This document shows positions 30,404 to 41,989 of a stretch of 64,000 nucleotides of DNA, one piece after another (positions within the stretch are counted from its first letter, which is position 1; every line of letters starts with the position of its first letter). The DNA comes from Apium graveolens (lineage: Eukaryota; Streptophyta; Magnoliopsida; Apiales; Apiaceae). The DNA is taken from assembly GCF_009905375.1 (NCBI RefSeq), contig NC_133648.1, positions 22,189,884-22,253,883 of the forward strand. Direction: 5' to 3'. The notes under the pieces were generated by a model. The model was not told the DNA's origin, did not search any database, and saw nothing but the letters and a program-made list of their open reading frames with translations. The position numbers were made by a program, and so were the translations under genes.

Positions 30404-33238
30404 TATAAAGACTCACATATTTTTGTATTATCTAAAAGTGTAATTGTTAAATAATTAATTATATAAATATGTGTATTGGCTTTGACAGCTGGGTGTTGTT
30501 TATTATTATTTATGTGTGATTTATTGGTGTACAAGGTTTATTTACGTAACTAATTATTGAACTGTATTGATTTGTTTCCCCTTTTAAAAGTGGTTTTATT
30601 TTAGATTTATTTTCATAAATATTTGGATTGTCTCTAAATTTTTTTTATGATTCTATAATTTTAATAATGATTTTTGGGATTTTATAAAATTTAGAAATCA
30701 ATATTTCATCAATTATTCATCTTTAAATAATTTTCTGATTACATTTTATTTTTAAATTCATTATTTAATTCCAGGATGTTTCAAAAATTACGAAACTCGT
30801 GTTTTATGAAGTTTATAATATTCTAAGAATTTAAAAAATATTTTGGAAATTTTTGGGATTACTTTCACCCGCACGTTTATTCGGTATTTTGATAAATCCG
30901 GATATAGCGCGCTTTTGAATAATTCGTATTTAATTATGAAACTTTTGTTTTATTAACTTTCGAATATTTCGAGATTTTTGGCATTAAAATTTTAACTTTT
31001 TGATAACATTTTTAGCGCAGTTGGTTCCTTAAATCAGCAGAAGGCAAACCAGAATCTGTTAAAACACGAGTTCAGGACACGTGTTGTGTGCTGGCTTAAA
31101 CAGAGAAGTTACTCATTCGTTATTTTGGGAGATGAACATCAATTTCTTTGTCTCTCTCTCGGTTGTACTCTCTCGAACTCTCTCTCTCTCGACTCTCTTC
31201 TCCGCTCTCTCTTTCACCTCTCATTTCTTTCGTTTTTATCTCATCCTCCTTCCTTGTCTCTTCCCTGTGCCATTCTGGTTTCTGTTGTTTTGTTTCGCCG
31301 CCGCCTAATTCCAGTGAGGCTTGGTGGTTCGATTAATCCGTTTGGTTATATATATTGTGTATCTATATATGCGCTCATGTGTATGTGAGTATGTTGTGTG
31401 TGCGTGTTTTGTGTGTGTATTGTGTGTGTGGCTGGTGTTGATCCCTGTTCTCCGATTGTTGTTTGGCTGTTTTGTTTCCTGTTCCTTTTCCATTTCTGCG
31501 CGTGTGACTTGGCTTGTTTTTACTACTATTTATTAATCTCTGCAGGATTTTATTCGAGTAATATTCATGATAAAAATATATTTTCGTGCGGGGAATAATT
31601 GTAATTAATCGGTGGAATTTTTGCGTTGGAAACCCGAAATTTAATCGGGTACCCGCAAAAAATTTTCCGTCGTCGATGATGAACTTCGGTGAGTCCACAG
31701 TGGACGATGATGATTGTTATCTAAGTCCTAAATTTATAACGTAAATGAAATGGTTCTTATGATTAGTTTCATACGTAAATAGTTGTTTAATTGTGAAAAT
31801 AGTATTGTGAAGTAAATTGTTATTTGTTGGGATTAACGTCGATTATGTTTTGACGGGTAGGCTTATAAACAGAGGAGTCGCTGATAAAAATTTTCTAAAA
31901 ATTATTTTAAAGACGAGAAGTGTACTTTACGATATAAAACGTTTTACCCTTATTGTGAATACGGATTACGTGATTATGTGTATATACATTATACGAGTTG
32001 GGTCATCGGATTGGGTTATTTAGCTTCAAGGATATCAAGCATGTCGGTATAACTAATTAGGGTATTCTGTTACTGTAGATCCTAGTCGAGTCTCGCAAGG
32101 ACCAAAGTCAGCGTAAAAGCTACCTAGGATTTCTGTCAAGCGTTGCAAGGCAAGTACCCTGACCATTCTTTTATGGTTCGGTACATATGGATAAACTATT
32201 GTTTTATTCTCGTACAGGAACATAAACGTTTTTAAGTTACGTATCCCCTGTAGTTATAACTAATTGTTGTAAATCGGTTTTGGGGAAAAGTAACTTCGAA
32301 AGGTACCTATCTCGAATGAAAATTATTTATGAACTAGTTTTTATGTGTGTTGTTAAATGAACGGTTTTAACTGAGATAGCTACATGTGATTTGAAAATTG
32401 GATAAAATGATCAGATATTGGATACATAGGGGCCAGAGTGACCTATTGAGGTTGCGTAAGAGGCTCGGTTGCGCGTATTACATAACTGATTATTCCAGTA
32501 GGTCAGAGACCTAGCTAGTCTCTGAGTTTCGGAACAGGTGTATGGGATGGCAATTGGAGCCGTCTGGTGTTGATAGCGTGATCAGATGTCTTCACATATC
32601 CATTACGTATCTGATTTGGTTTTGTAATTCCCTTAAGGGAATAAGTTATTTATACAGTTGAATAACAAATGTGAATAGCATGCCAAAATTAGACTCTGGT
32701 GTTTACACAGCACACAACTACATTTGTTTTATGAAAAGCATGCTAGTCAATGATATACAGTTTCTTTTATCGATGTTCATATACTGTTGTTCGAAATGAT
32801 TTACAGGTTACTGCTTTCATGTTGATTTATAGTTATTCCTATAACCGTTTACTTTACTATTTTTATCTTGATATTCATATATTGGTACTGCTGATCGATT
32901 ATATGCTCACCCTTGCAACTTGTTATATATATATATCGCAGATGGCTAGAAGACCTATCAGACCTTGGCAGAACCGAGTCTCAGCCCCTTCCGGACCTGG
33001 CTCCTTTGAGGCAGTTTGTACCAGACCATGTGCGGTCTGATGAGTTGATGAATAAGTTTAGTGCATCTGACTTTAAATAAATGGTTTGTAATAATGAGTA
33101 GCTTAAATTATACTTGAACCTGGATCGGATCTTGGTTTTGGGGTCGTGATAATATAATAATAATAATCTTGTAGTTTATGTTTTGTGATTGTTATGTTTG
33201 GTGACATCAACTCCTGACCCCGGGTTGAGGCCGTCACA
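30404..33238 (+). repeat. Element B 3' LTR
   Basis: By comparison with element A the LTR starts at 30404, where TATAAAG stands in place of TGTAA (TG changed to TA). It ends GAGGCCGTCACA at 33238. Collinear with 35290-38763 of the element D LTR but lacking the first ~650 bp seen there. Landmarks are a CT-rich tract (31149-31245), a GT-rich tract (31376-31432), a conserved block near 31605-31730 and a final block with GACCCCGGGTTGAGG. Confidence 0.75.
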
Positions 33239-34640
33239 CATACCCGGATCCATACTGGCTATAAATCCATACCCGGTTGGGAGGTAGCAACCATCTACTT
33301 AGAACATTCCCTTGGTGCAAAATAAACCAAAAACAGAAAACAAGACCTGGAATGGTTCCTTACCCGGATCAAAAGCACCATTTGTACTTAAAATATTTTT
33401 TGAATGCAAAAGCAGTCCTAAATGCCAACCATCGTTCCAAGTAGAGTTCATTCTGGGATCCGAAATAAATATTTAAAGCTCACTCCGTACCGGATATAAA
33501 TTCACTCCCAGGCTGGGGGCAGTTGTTTTGTACTTAAGATATTTCCCAAGTCCGAAACATACCAGAAAATGGATAGACCCGGATATGCTCTCATACACAG
33601 ATCAAAAGCATAAGCAGTCTACTTAGAATATTTCTAAATAAACAAATTGTAACCAAGCAACATTCAAACATAAATAGTTAATCCGGATTTACCACCAATC
33701 CAGGAAAATTTAAATATTATAAATAGTTCAGAAGCAAAGTACTAGAAGCAACCAAAGTACTGAAATAAAACAAATTATATGGGCAAGGCCCGAAAAGCTT
33801 GACAAAGCTGAGGCACATCTAAATGAAACTGGTACTGGGACCCTCGTAGGGTTCTGGTTCCCCCTGACCCTGCTCAACAGTTGTCGTGGCTACCAGGAAC
33901 TCCTGAATGAAGCTCTCCCAGTTGGCCAGGGGATCCGTCTTGATGTGCCTTTTTTCCATGAGCCATGCCCTACGAACTTCAGGAATCCCGGCTTGAGCAA
34001 CTTTGAAATCATAGACATCGCTCGCTTTGAACTCAGTGATGAAGACCTCTTTGTCTATGTTCTCCTTTGCAGCCAGGTCAGCCTTGAGCTTCTCCGCCTC
34101 CTTGGCAACACCATCAGCTAGGGCCTTCTCCTCCTTCAACTGTCCCTTCAGTATGGACTCCACAGTCCTGAAGCCCTCTCGGGCCTCATCCAGCTCGTCC
34201 TTCAGATTATCAGCCCTTATCTTCTCGGCCCTAGTCTTCTTGTTGGCCTCCCGGACCTTAGTGAAAGCAATATCAGAGCAAAGAGCTATGGCATACCCCA
34301 CCTGAAGGAAGAAAAAGAAATAAAATTCAGTAAATGAATGCAATCCGACTAGAAAACAAAAGACTTCAAAATTTACCTGTCCCCATTTCCCGGTAACCCT
34401 CTTAAAGGCAGCAGCCATACCGGAACCCTCCACATCATCCCAATCCTCCTCATAAGGGATATCTGACATGAACCCGGCTAGCTCCACCAAGGTCTTAGTT
34501 CTAACCTTCACCAGATTCCCATCCGGGCCCTTTCCCTCCGAATCACAAGCGACCCGGCTGGAGACGACAGTCTTCCCCCGAGAGGGCTTAGCCGGGACAC
34601 TCTTCCTTTTCTTCCTGGGAGGATTATCATCATCCGAGAT
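33239..34640 (+). mobile_element. Fragment of a second Tat-lineage element (3' part)
   Basis: Sits between the LTR of element B and the LTR of element D. It contains part of a Tat antisense gene on minus, so the element itself ran on plus. 33239-33818 is the sequence after that gene's stop and has recurring ACCCGGAT motifs but no other feature. Gag-pol and LTRs of this element are not visible. Confidence 0.7.
33819..34640 (-). pseudogene. Second Tat antisense gene, 3' exons only
   Basis: Open on the minus strand from 34640 to the stop at 33819. The first part is basic (RKKRKSVPAKPSRGK) and the second a Lys/Glu/Ala-rich coiled coil, the same order as exons 2 and 3 of the antisense gene of element T. 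A 75-bp GT-AG intron at 34302-34376 fits (CAG before GTAAAT; acceptor CTTCCTTCAG); it is a multiple of three without a stop, so spliced and unspliced messages would both be open. The protein tail is acidic with EPEPYEGP. The transposase_28-like first exon is missing because the element D LTR starts at 34641. Function unknown. Confidence 0.75.
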
Positions 34641-37600
34641 TGTAACGTCTGGGAAATATTATGTAATTATTTTTATCAATATATAATTATTATGTGATTT
34701 TTATGTGAATTTTGGTGAATTATTTGAAGATGGATAATAATATTTGGATGTTTATTTCTGATAAAATTGAAATATTTTAATTTCCAATTATCCAGAATTA
34801 AATCTAGATAATTTTGGTATTTTTTTGGTAATTTTTGGATAATCATATGATTTTATAAGGATTTAAAGAATTAATAATGATTATTCTTAACATAATTATA
34901 AAATTAATTTTTAGAATCAGAAATCGTCCCACTTCAATTTTTTTGCGTTTTTACAAACTAAAACTCGTCCGAAAACTCCTTCCTAACCTAATCTGATAAT
35001 TCTGAACACTTTCCGTGTTTTGACTTTTTCGATCTGGGATACGGTTTGACCTGCACGAGTCTCGGTGTGAAATTTTCGATACGCAAATCATTTTATATAT
35101 CGATAAGAATCCATATTCTCAAAAGGCGAGACATTATCACCTTAATTTTGTATAAAGTATTTTATAGGAAGCTCTGTTTTGATAATTATCCAATTCTGGT
35201 ATTAAAATCGTATCATTTTTTCAGTTACTTAGCGGCTAAGTAACCTATTTTCGGAACCGATCTGTAAATGTAATTATCGAATTATTCAATAAATAAAATA
35301 TGTAATGGATATGTCGGCTATGTGTTACTGTATTATTAATTATTTGTGATTTGTTGGACGCGAAGATTAAATTTATAATTAATTATCGAGCTTTATGAAT
35401 TTAATTCATTTTAAAATGATTTTATTGAATATTTATTCTCATAAATGCTAAAATTTCTCCTAAAATTATTTTATTGTTTATAATTTTAGTTATTATTTTT
35501 AGGAGTTTATAAAAATTTAGATATCAATATTCTATTTATTAATTATCCTTAAATGATTTTCTGATTCCATTTAATTGTAAAATCAATAATTAATTCCAAA
35601 ATATTTCAAAGATAATGAAAATTTTATTTTATTAACTTTCAAATATTTCAAGCATTTTAAAATGATTCTGACAATTTTCTGGCTTGTATTCACCCACACA
35701 TTTATTCGTATAATCGATAAATGCGGGTACGTTACGCATCATTAAAAATGTTTCAAAGAATTATGAAAATTTTATTTATTAAATTTTTAATTACTTCGAT
35801 AAATTTTAAAGGTAATTTGGAAATTTTTCGAGTTATGTTACTCGTAAATGGATCGTTAAATTGTTATATTTCGGTACGAATTCAGAAATTATAATAAAAA
35901 TGATTAACATAAAGGATAATTACAACCCTCATCTCTCTCATCCTTCCAATCTCTCTCTCGGGTTATCTCTCCCCTCTCTCTCTTTCTTCCATCTTCTTCT
36001 CCATCTCGATTTCTTTTCTTCCTCTCTCTTTATTCATCAATCTCTCGATTCCTTCTCTTTCACCGCAATTGCTTCCCCTCTGCCTCCGTTTACCCTATTC
36101 CTCGGTAACTTTCCGGTCGCCGTTTTATATATTCCGGCTTGTTTCCGTTTGGTGTGTGTATAGAGTGCGTGTGTGTGTGTATACTGTAAGGTGTGTGCTT
36201 GCGTGTATATGTCGATGGTGCTACTGTGTTGCCTTGAATCTCCGCCTCTCCTCGGTTTTCCAGCGAGATGGTGGTGAGTTTGGCGGCGCATGTGCGTGTA
36301 TTGCGTATATATGTGTGTTTTCTGATGTGTTTTCAGTTCTTGCCGTGCTTTGTTTTCCAGTTTTGCCCCCTGTGATTCCCTGTTGTGCGAGCTGTTGTGT
36401 TGGCGCGTGTTGTGCGCGTGTGCTTGTGTTGAATCGAAACTGTTATTAACTATATTTTTATTTTAATTTTCTACAGAAATTATTTGATTGCAATTCTTGA
36501 AATAAAAATGATTCTCGTGTGGATATTATAATAATTAATCGATGGAATTCGTGTCGGATGTCCGTAATAAACGGAAACCCTCGAATTTTATCGCCGTCGG
36601 CGATGAGCTTCGGCGAGCCGACGGTGGACCGTGATGATTTTAATCTGAGTCCTATGTTATTAATTAAATAAAAATAGTTGGTAAATTAGTTGTGAAATGA
36701 AAATGCGAATAAAATAAAGATACGAATAAAAATGCAAAATATTACATTAATAATAATTAAGCGAATCGGAGTTTGGGACTTGGTAATTGGATTGTTGATT
36801 GCATTATGTTATGGCTGTTGTTGTGATTTGACGTCGATTTGATTTCGACGGGTAAGCCGATAAATAGAGGAAACGCTGCCCAATTTTCGAGAAAATAAAT
36901 TCCGAAAATACCGGAACGTAACCTGTAATTGCCGGTAACGTCGAACGAGGATATAATTGAACTTTATGAAACCTATTTACGTGACCTGACAAGATATTTC
37001 GTGAGTAATCGATTACCCTATTTTCGAAATAACAAATATACGTATTTTCTAAAAATAAATAATGAACCGAGTTTCGAAGATGTGAACCATAATTGCTATG
37101 TGTATTTTGATAATCCATATAAATATGAATTCGGTGATGAAATCGTATGGGTAGAATAGGATAACGATTTGATGTTAAGCTTAAGCGGTTATCTGAATTA
37201 GGGTATTTCAACCCTGTAGGTTTAGACGGAAGACCCGAGACGTGACATCGGACTAGGAACGATCTAGTGATTAGACGTCGAGATCAACGAAGTCCCAACT
37301 GAAGGGTCTGAATGTTGGGATCGTATCCAGAATAGGATAGTAGTTTGACGATAAAGCCGAACGATCAAAGTCGAACCAAAGTCAATAGCGGTTAAAGCTT
37401 ATTGAGGCAAGTATTCCCGAACTTTCTTTTAAAATACTGCAAGTATTCTGGATTTTTCTTTTAAATACTGCAAGTATTCTTGAATTTTCTTTTAAATACT
37501 GCAAATATTTATTCGCTCCTATTCTAAGTTCAGAATAGTTAACTGTTTTACATTTCGCTGCAATTACTCTGATTTTGCACGTTCCTTTCATTATTGTTCC

Positions 37601-38763
37601 TATAATTCGATTGCTCTCGTGAGCAAATACCCATTCTTTCGGGTTATTTGTGAACCCTGAAATGGGGATGTTTTGAATTCAAAATGATTTGACATCAAAA
37701 CACTCTACGGGCTGGATAGTGATATTTTGGGGATTGAGTTTCACTTAATCCTGAGGACCGGGATGACTGGTGCCTCGAGATGGACCGTAGTGCTTGGGGA
37801 CCCGACTAGATCTATATATTGAGATATAGATCTGCATTATATTCTGACTGATCAGCAGAATATAGATGCGAACTAGTGTCCAGTCTAATTTACTGTTGAT
37901 CCCCATTAATGGCATTCCTTCTTGAAAAAAAATGTGATTATGGATTAAAGTTATTCTTTCTTAGCACTCAGTTTCGGGAAATTACAGTGTTTCTAAATAA
38001 ATTCGAGGTTCAGATTGTTGCTGCAGCATTAGTTGCTCAGTGATAATTAGAATCTTGAATGAATTGAGATCTTCTTAATTATTCAACCCGTCCTTATCAG
38101 GCTGGTTTAGCAGGCTAAGTCTATGGAAACTTAGTCGATAATGATGGATACTGAATAGTTAGGAATTTCTTGAACGTCATTTTATGAATAGTTGTTACAT
38201 TTGTTGCTCAAGTATGAGGTGTTACCAGAAGCTATTTTGAAAACACGCAATTCTGAAGTTTTTACAAAAATATCATTATTTCCTATGTGATTTATAGCAA
38301 TGCAAATTAAATTGATTTTAAGTTGATGAAGTATATCCTTTAAATGATTTCGTGTTTCGCTCTTCAAAATATTTCAGAGATTTTGTCCGGAAGTTTTCTT
38401 TGATATTAATGTTTGAAACTCAAATTATATACTTGCTGGGCATTTTTGGCTCACTCTTACTTTGTCAATTCTTATTTCTTCCAGATACAGATAAGGATAA
38501 AAATGAATAGCTTAAATAGACAACATAAGTTCGAGAAATCTCCGCTGCGGAAGGTTGAAGAAGTTAGAAGAATAGGACACAAGCATTAGTTCAAAGGTAT
38601 TTACACTTGTATTCTAGTTATTATGAGTTGTAAAGAGGTAGATTCTTGTTTCATACCATAACCTGTAAACGATCCGGATTCAAGGGATTAATTGAATATT
38701 CTTTTGTTTTATGTAAAGATTGTTTAGTGACCCAAATCTTGACCCCGGATTTGGGTTGTTACA
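34641..38763 (+). repeat. Element D 5' LTR
   Basis: Starts TGTAACGTCTGGGAAATATT and ends GATTTGGGTTGTTACA. It has the start seen in element A and the remainder seen in element B, in the same order: TCCTAACCTAAT block, AT-rich middle, CT-rich tract (35931-36060), GT-rich tract (36153-36185), a block near 36540-36655 and a closing GACCCCGGATTTGG. Confidence 0.85.
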
Positions 38764-38765
38764 AG

Positions 38766-38778
38766 TTGGCATCAGAGC
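38766..38778 (+). other. Element D primer-binding site (initiator Met tRNA, variant)
   Basis: TTGGCATCAGAGC, two bases after the LTR: one T-to-C change from the usual TGGTATCAGAGC. Confidence 0.75.
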
Positions 38779-40026
38779 TGCAGGTTATTGGTCACTGAAA
38801 TAAGAATAGGTGAGAGTAAGATATGAATGATAGGTCATACAAGATAGGAAAGACCCTAGGCATATTCAGGATAAATTGAGTTGAGTGCGAATTAGGGTTA
38901 GTAGATTCGAGATGGAGTTGCTAAGATAGGATAGTTGAGAAAGTGTAAGGCGAATATCACAACATCATAGGTATATTAAATTCTCAGATCATACAATAAT
39001 GAGAAATCGATGGATCGACGGAGACTGGGTATGTTACCCTACTTTTATGTGGTTTTGAAGGAAATGCGGGTGATTTCGTGAGCACTTGTGTAAGGGAAGC
39101 TAGGTGAGTGTTGGTACGATTTAACTTAGAATTAGGTAGTAGGAGAGCTTCTCATCGGAGGCAACCAGTTGATGGAAGCTGATGAAGAACAAACGTTGCA
39201 CGTTTTGAAGGCACCACCGTTGCGAGAAGATTCTTACCACTTATTGGGGGCTACGCAAGGAATAATATCTACCTTACTTGGTAAAGGTAAGACTAGCAAG
39301 GAGGTGCGCCCTTATCTACGGACAGAACATCGACGCACATGCGTGGTTGTAAGCATAACGTCAAGGACGACGACAAGAATATGAAAGACAATGGCAGACG
39401 TCAGCGTTGGGTTCAAGTTAGGAATAAAATGATATACAACGGTAAATGAAGTTTCATCGACTGAGAAATGCGAACAGAGTCCAAGGAAAAGAATAGAAGG
39501 CGTACCAAAATAGAAAGACCCTTATATGGGCATTCTTTTAATTAGACATTTCATTGGTAAATCAGGAAAATAGCAAGTAACTTGTATAGTAATGACGACC
39601 GAATATTTGATTTTCAAAACTTTAAAAATGAGATTTTGGAAAAGATTTCCTTAATCAACTTTCAAAAGATTTTGCATGAAATAAGTTTTACAATTTGGTT
39701 GTCGAGGTACTACTTAAGTTCTTGTTATTATAAACAGAAAATGACCTAAAAAGAAGAATGGAATTAGATTCAGTGTTGTTAATTCAAAGGGCCAAGTAGA
39801 CCCACCAGCAGGGAGAAGGTTTAAGGTTTGCTGTGAAAAATGAAAGTAAACGTTGTTTAATAAAATCAATAATTGAATCAACATATTAAAATATTATTTA
39901 CCCCAATTTATGAAATTATTAAAATTTAACGAGATTCGTGATTTGAATGGACGGAGGATGATTGAAGGAAATGGCAGAATCTTCTAGATGATTGGAGAAG
40001 AATCGTATTTTTATCGACGAAATTGA
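38779..40026 (+). other. Element D interior, no recognisable gene
   Basis: AT-rich sequence after the primer site. The longest open stretch is about 70 codons and shows no gag, protease or RT motif. Probably leader and degraded coding sequence. Confidence 0.5.
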
Positions 40027-40637
40027 TGTGGCGCCCTCCAAACCCGGGTCAGAAGTTTGGGGTCCATACTCATACCTTATTTATAACAATAATAAAGATA
40101 ATAATAATATATGCAGTGACCCTACTTACCAACCACCACGGACCGCAACAGGTTAAAGTATGCACACAAGCCAAACACACTATTATATTACAAACGTTCA
40201 AATCCCAACTATTCCAAACTCAAAATTGAGTATTAAACATTATTACAAATTTTTACAAACTTAAATTATCCCAAAAGAAACCTACTAGCTTAGCTCGATC
40301 AACCTGAACCCCTAGCTCTCGCGTTGGACTGGGGATCCGCGGTACCAACTGGTTCCTTCTTAACTGCAAAAGAACAGAAACAATATCGTACAAATGAGCT
40401 AACTAGCTCAGCAAGTCACAATGACAAAACTGAGAATAATGATCATCAAGTGAACATGATTATGATATCAAGTGAACAATGGATTATGATTTAGAATTGG
40501 ATATTATATTTTCATGTTAAAAACCAAGGTTAGGCTGCTGATCAGTCACGCACTAACCCCGAGCAAAGCACACAGCATTGCTCTAACTATTGGATCCAAG
40601 GCACACATTGGCCTAACTTGACCATTATATGGTCTGA
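40027..40637 (-). repeat. LTR 3' part of another Ty3/gypsy-type element
   Basis: Begins on plus with TGTGGCGCCCTCCAAACCCGGG, the reverse complement of an LTR end of the type ...CCCGGGTTTGGAGGGCGCCACA, so the LTR lies on minus. About 610 bp remain; after this the sequence becomes Sirevirus-like coding sequence. The matching LTR start was not found. The right border is approximate. Confidence 0.6.
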
Positions 40638-41801
40638 CCACTCAGAAATGGGAAGGAAATTTGTGTGGTAGCTGGACATCCACAATTTGCTCATGCAAAG
40701 GAAGAAGAAAAAGCCAGATTGAAGCAGGAAAAGAGGCAAGCTGCTCTAGATGCAAAGAAGTCTAAACAAAAGAAAGAACAGTTTGCTATCTTGGCCAAGC
40801 TACAGGCTGTGAATTCTTCTCAACAAATTCCCTCTCAACCATCTCAAGCTACTGAATCAAAGAAGAAGATTGAAGAACAGAAGAAATCCCCAAGAAAGAA
40901 AGAACTGGCTAAAAGAACAAAAAGGAAGTTGGATGTTGTTGACAAGGAATTGGAAGATCAATTTCCAAAGGAATCCACTCAAGCTGAAACTCAAGCATCA
41001 AAGCCCTCTGTGGTATTTGAAGACATAAGGGTGGTGAACCCCTACAGGAACATACATGGAGAGCATATTGTGCCAAAGGATGAGCCAATAGAGTGGGATA
41101 AATTACCAATTCCTGAATTCAACTTGCCAATTCTTACTAAGCCAAGAAGGACAAAATCAAGGGCAGTTAAGAAAGTGAAGCTGTCACCTCTCAAATCCAA
41201 GTCAGTAGTCAAAGCTCAACCCAAGATCAACAGGGGAGACTACTTGTACTTGTGTGACATCAAAGAATTCTCAGACCTAAACCTTTATATGGAGGAGCTG
41301 GATGAGGTAAGGGCAATTGATGCATACATAAACCTACCTGAAAGGTTGGTGTTCAAGTACAAAGGAGGAAGGGAGATTCAGTGGCCTCTTCACAGGATAC
41401 TTCAAGAAAGCCAAGCTGTGTTGATCAAAGTCTATTCATCCTTCAAGAAAAACTTTGGGTTCAATGTAACTGCAAGAAGATTAGTATTGAAGAAGATTGA
41501 AGAGCTAAGGAGTGTTAGAGCCAAAGATGCACTTCCCAAGACTCTTATCATCCCATACACAGGGAGAAGAGTGCATCTAAGGCCCTACTGGCTGATGGAG
41601 TTCATGGATGACAAGGGTGTGAGAAGATTCTTCAGATTAGAAGACCAATTGAGTATCTCTAGCAATGAGACTCTCTTGGAGATGCAAGAAATGTTAGATC
41701 TCTCAGAATCTGATGAATTAGAATTCCACAGACAGCTCCAGAATCAAATTAAAGAAAACAACAGAAAGCTTGGAAGAAGATCCAAACCTTCAAGAAACTA
41801 G
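40638..41801 (+). pseudogene. Extra 3' reading frame of the Sirevirus-like element, 5'-truncated
   Basis: Open from 40638 to a TAG at 41799-41801 with no early ATG, so the beginning is lost at the join near 40640. About the first 80 residues are Lys/Glu/Gln-rich and predicted helical (KEEEKARLKQEKRQ), followed by Ser/Lys/Pro-rich stretches. The second half (~residues 190-350) looks folded, with RGDYLYLCDIKEFSDLNLY and WPLHRILQESQAVLIKVYSSF. No membrane segment or signal is evident. Many Sireviruses carry an additional frame between pol and the 3' LTR, sometimes called envelope-like; this matches in position, not by any recognised motif. I do not know its function. Confidence 0.6.
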
Positions 41802-41989
41802 AAAAATCTGCTCAGGCTAGGGGAGCATCTTGAACTGACTGTGAGCCAAACCTTTTACATTTTGTTTAAATTGAAGCACTTTCAGTTTTATCTACTTATC
41901 TTTAAAGATAGATGTTAAGGATGTTTTGTGATCATCAAGTGTCTCTTAATTTATGGCTATAATTCCAGTAGACATAAATTAGGGGAGAT

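Larger units (their letters stand above)
28540..33238 (+). mobile_element. Element B: 5'-truncated Tekay-type element (pol fragment and 3' LTR)
   Basis: Starts abruptly inside RNase H (VIAYA motif) and continues through integrase, chromodomain, polypurine tract (30388-30403) and an LTR of about 2.8 kb. The 5' LTR, gag, protease and RT are absent. It is joined directly to the partial LTR of element A. Its pol is similar to but distinct from that of A, so the join probably reflects a deletion between two related neighbouring elements. Confidence 0.8.
34641..40026 (+). mobile_element. Element D: LTR, primer site and degraded interior of a Ty3/gypsy element
   Basis: An LTR of 4,123 bp is followed by a primer-binding site and about 1.25 kb of interior in which I cannot identify gag or pol. 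The interior ends at 40026, where an LTR of another element begins in the opposite orientation. The candidate left target copy is GAGAT (34636-34640); no mate is visible. LTR relatedness to elements A and B places it near the Tekay type. Confidence 0.7.

Noticed and set aside
31081..31388. Several overlapping open frames in the CT-rich part of the element B LTR
   Set aside because: Low-complexity pyrimidine repeats keep multiple frames open; no conserved counterpart in the element D LTR.
36069..36449. 126-codon Cys/Val-rich frame in the element D LTR
   Set aside because: Product of GT-rich repeats; not present in the matching part of the element B LTR.
36929..37159. 76-codon frame with a Tyr/Asn-rich product in the element D LTR
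   Set aside because: No counterpart in the related element B LTR and no recognisable motif; probably chance.
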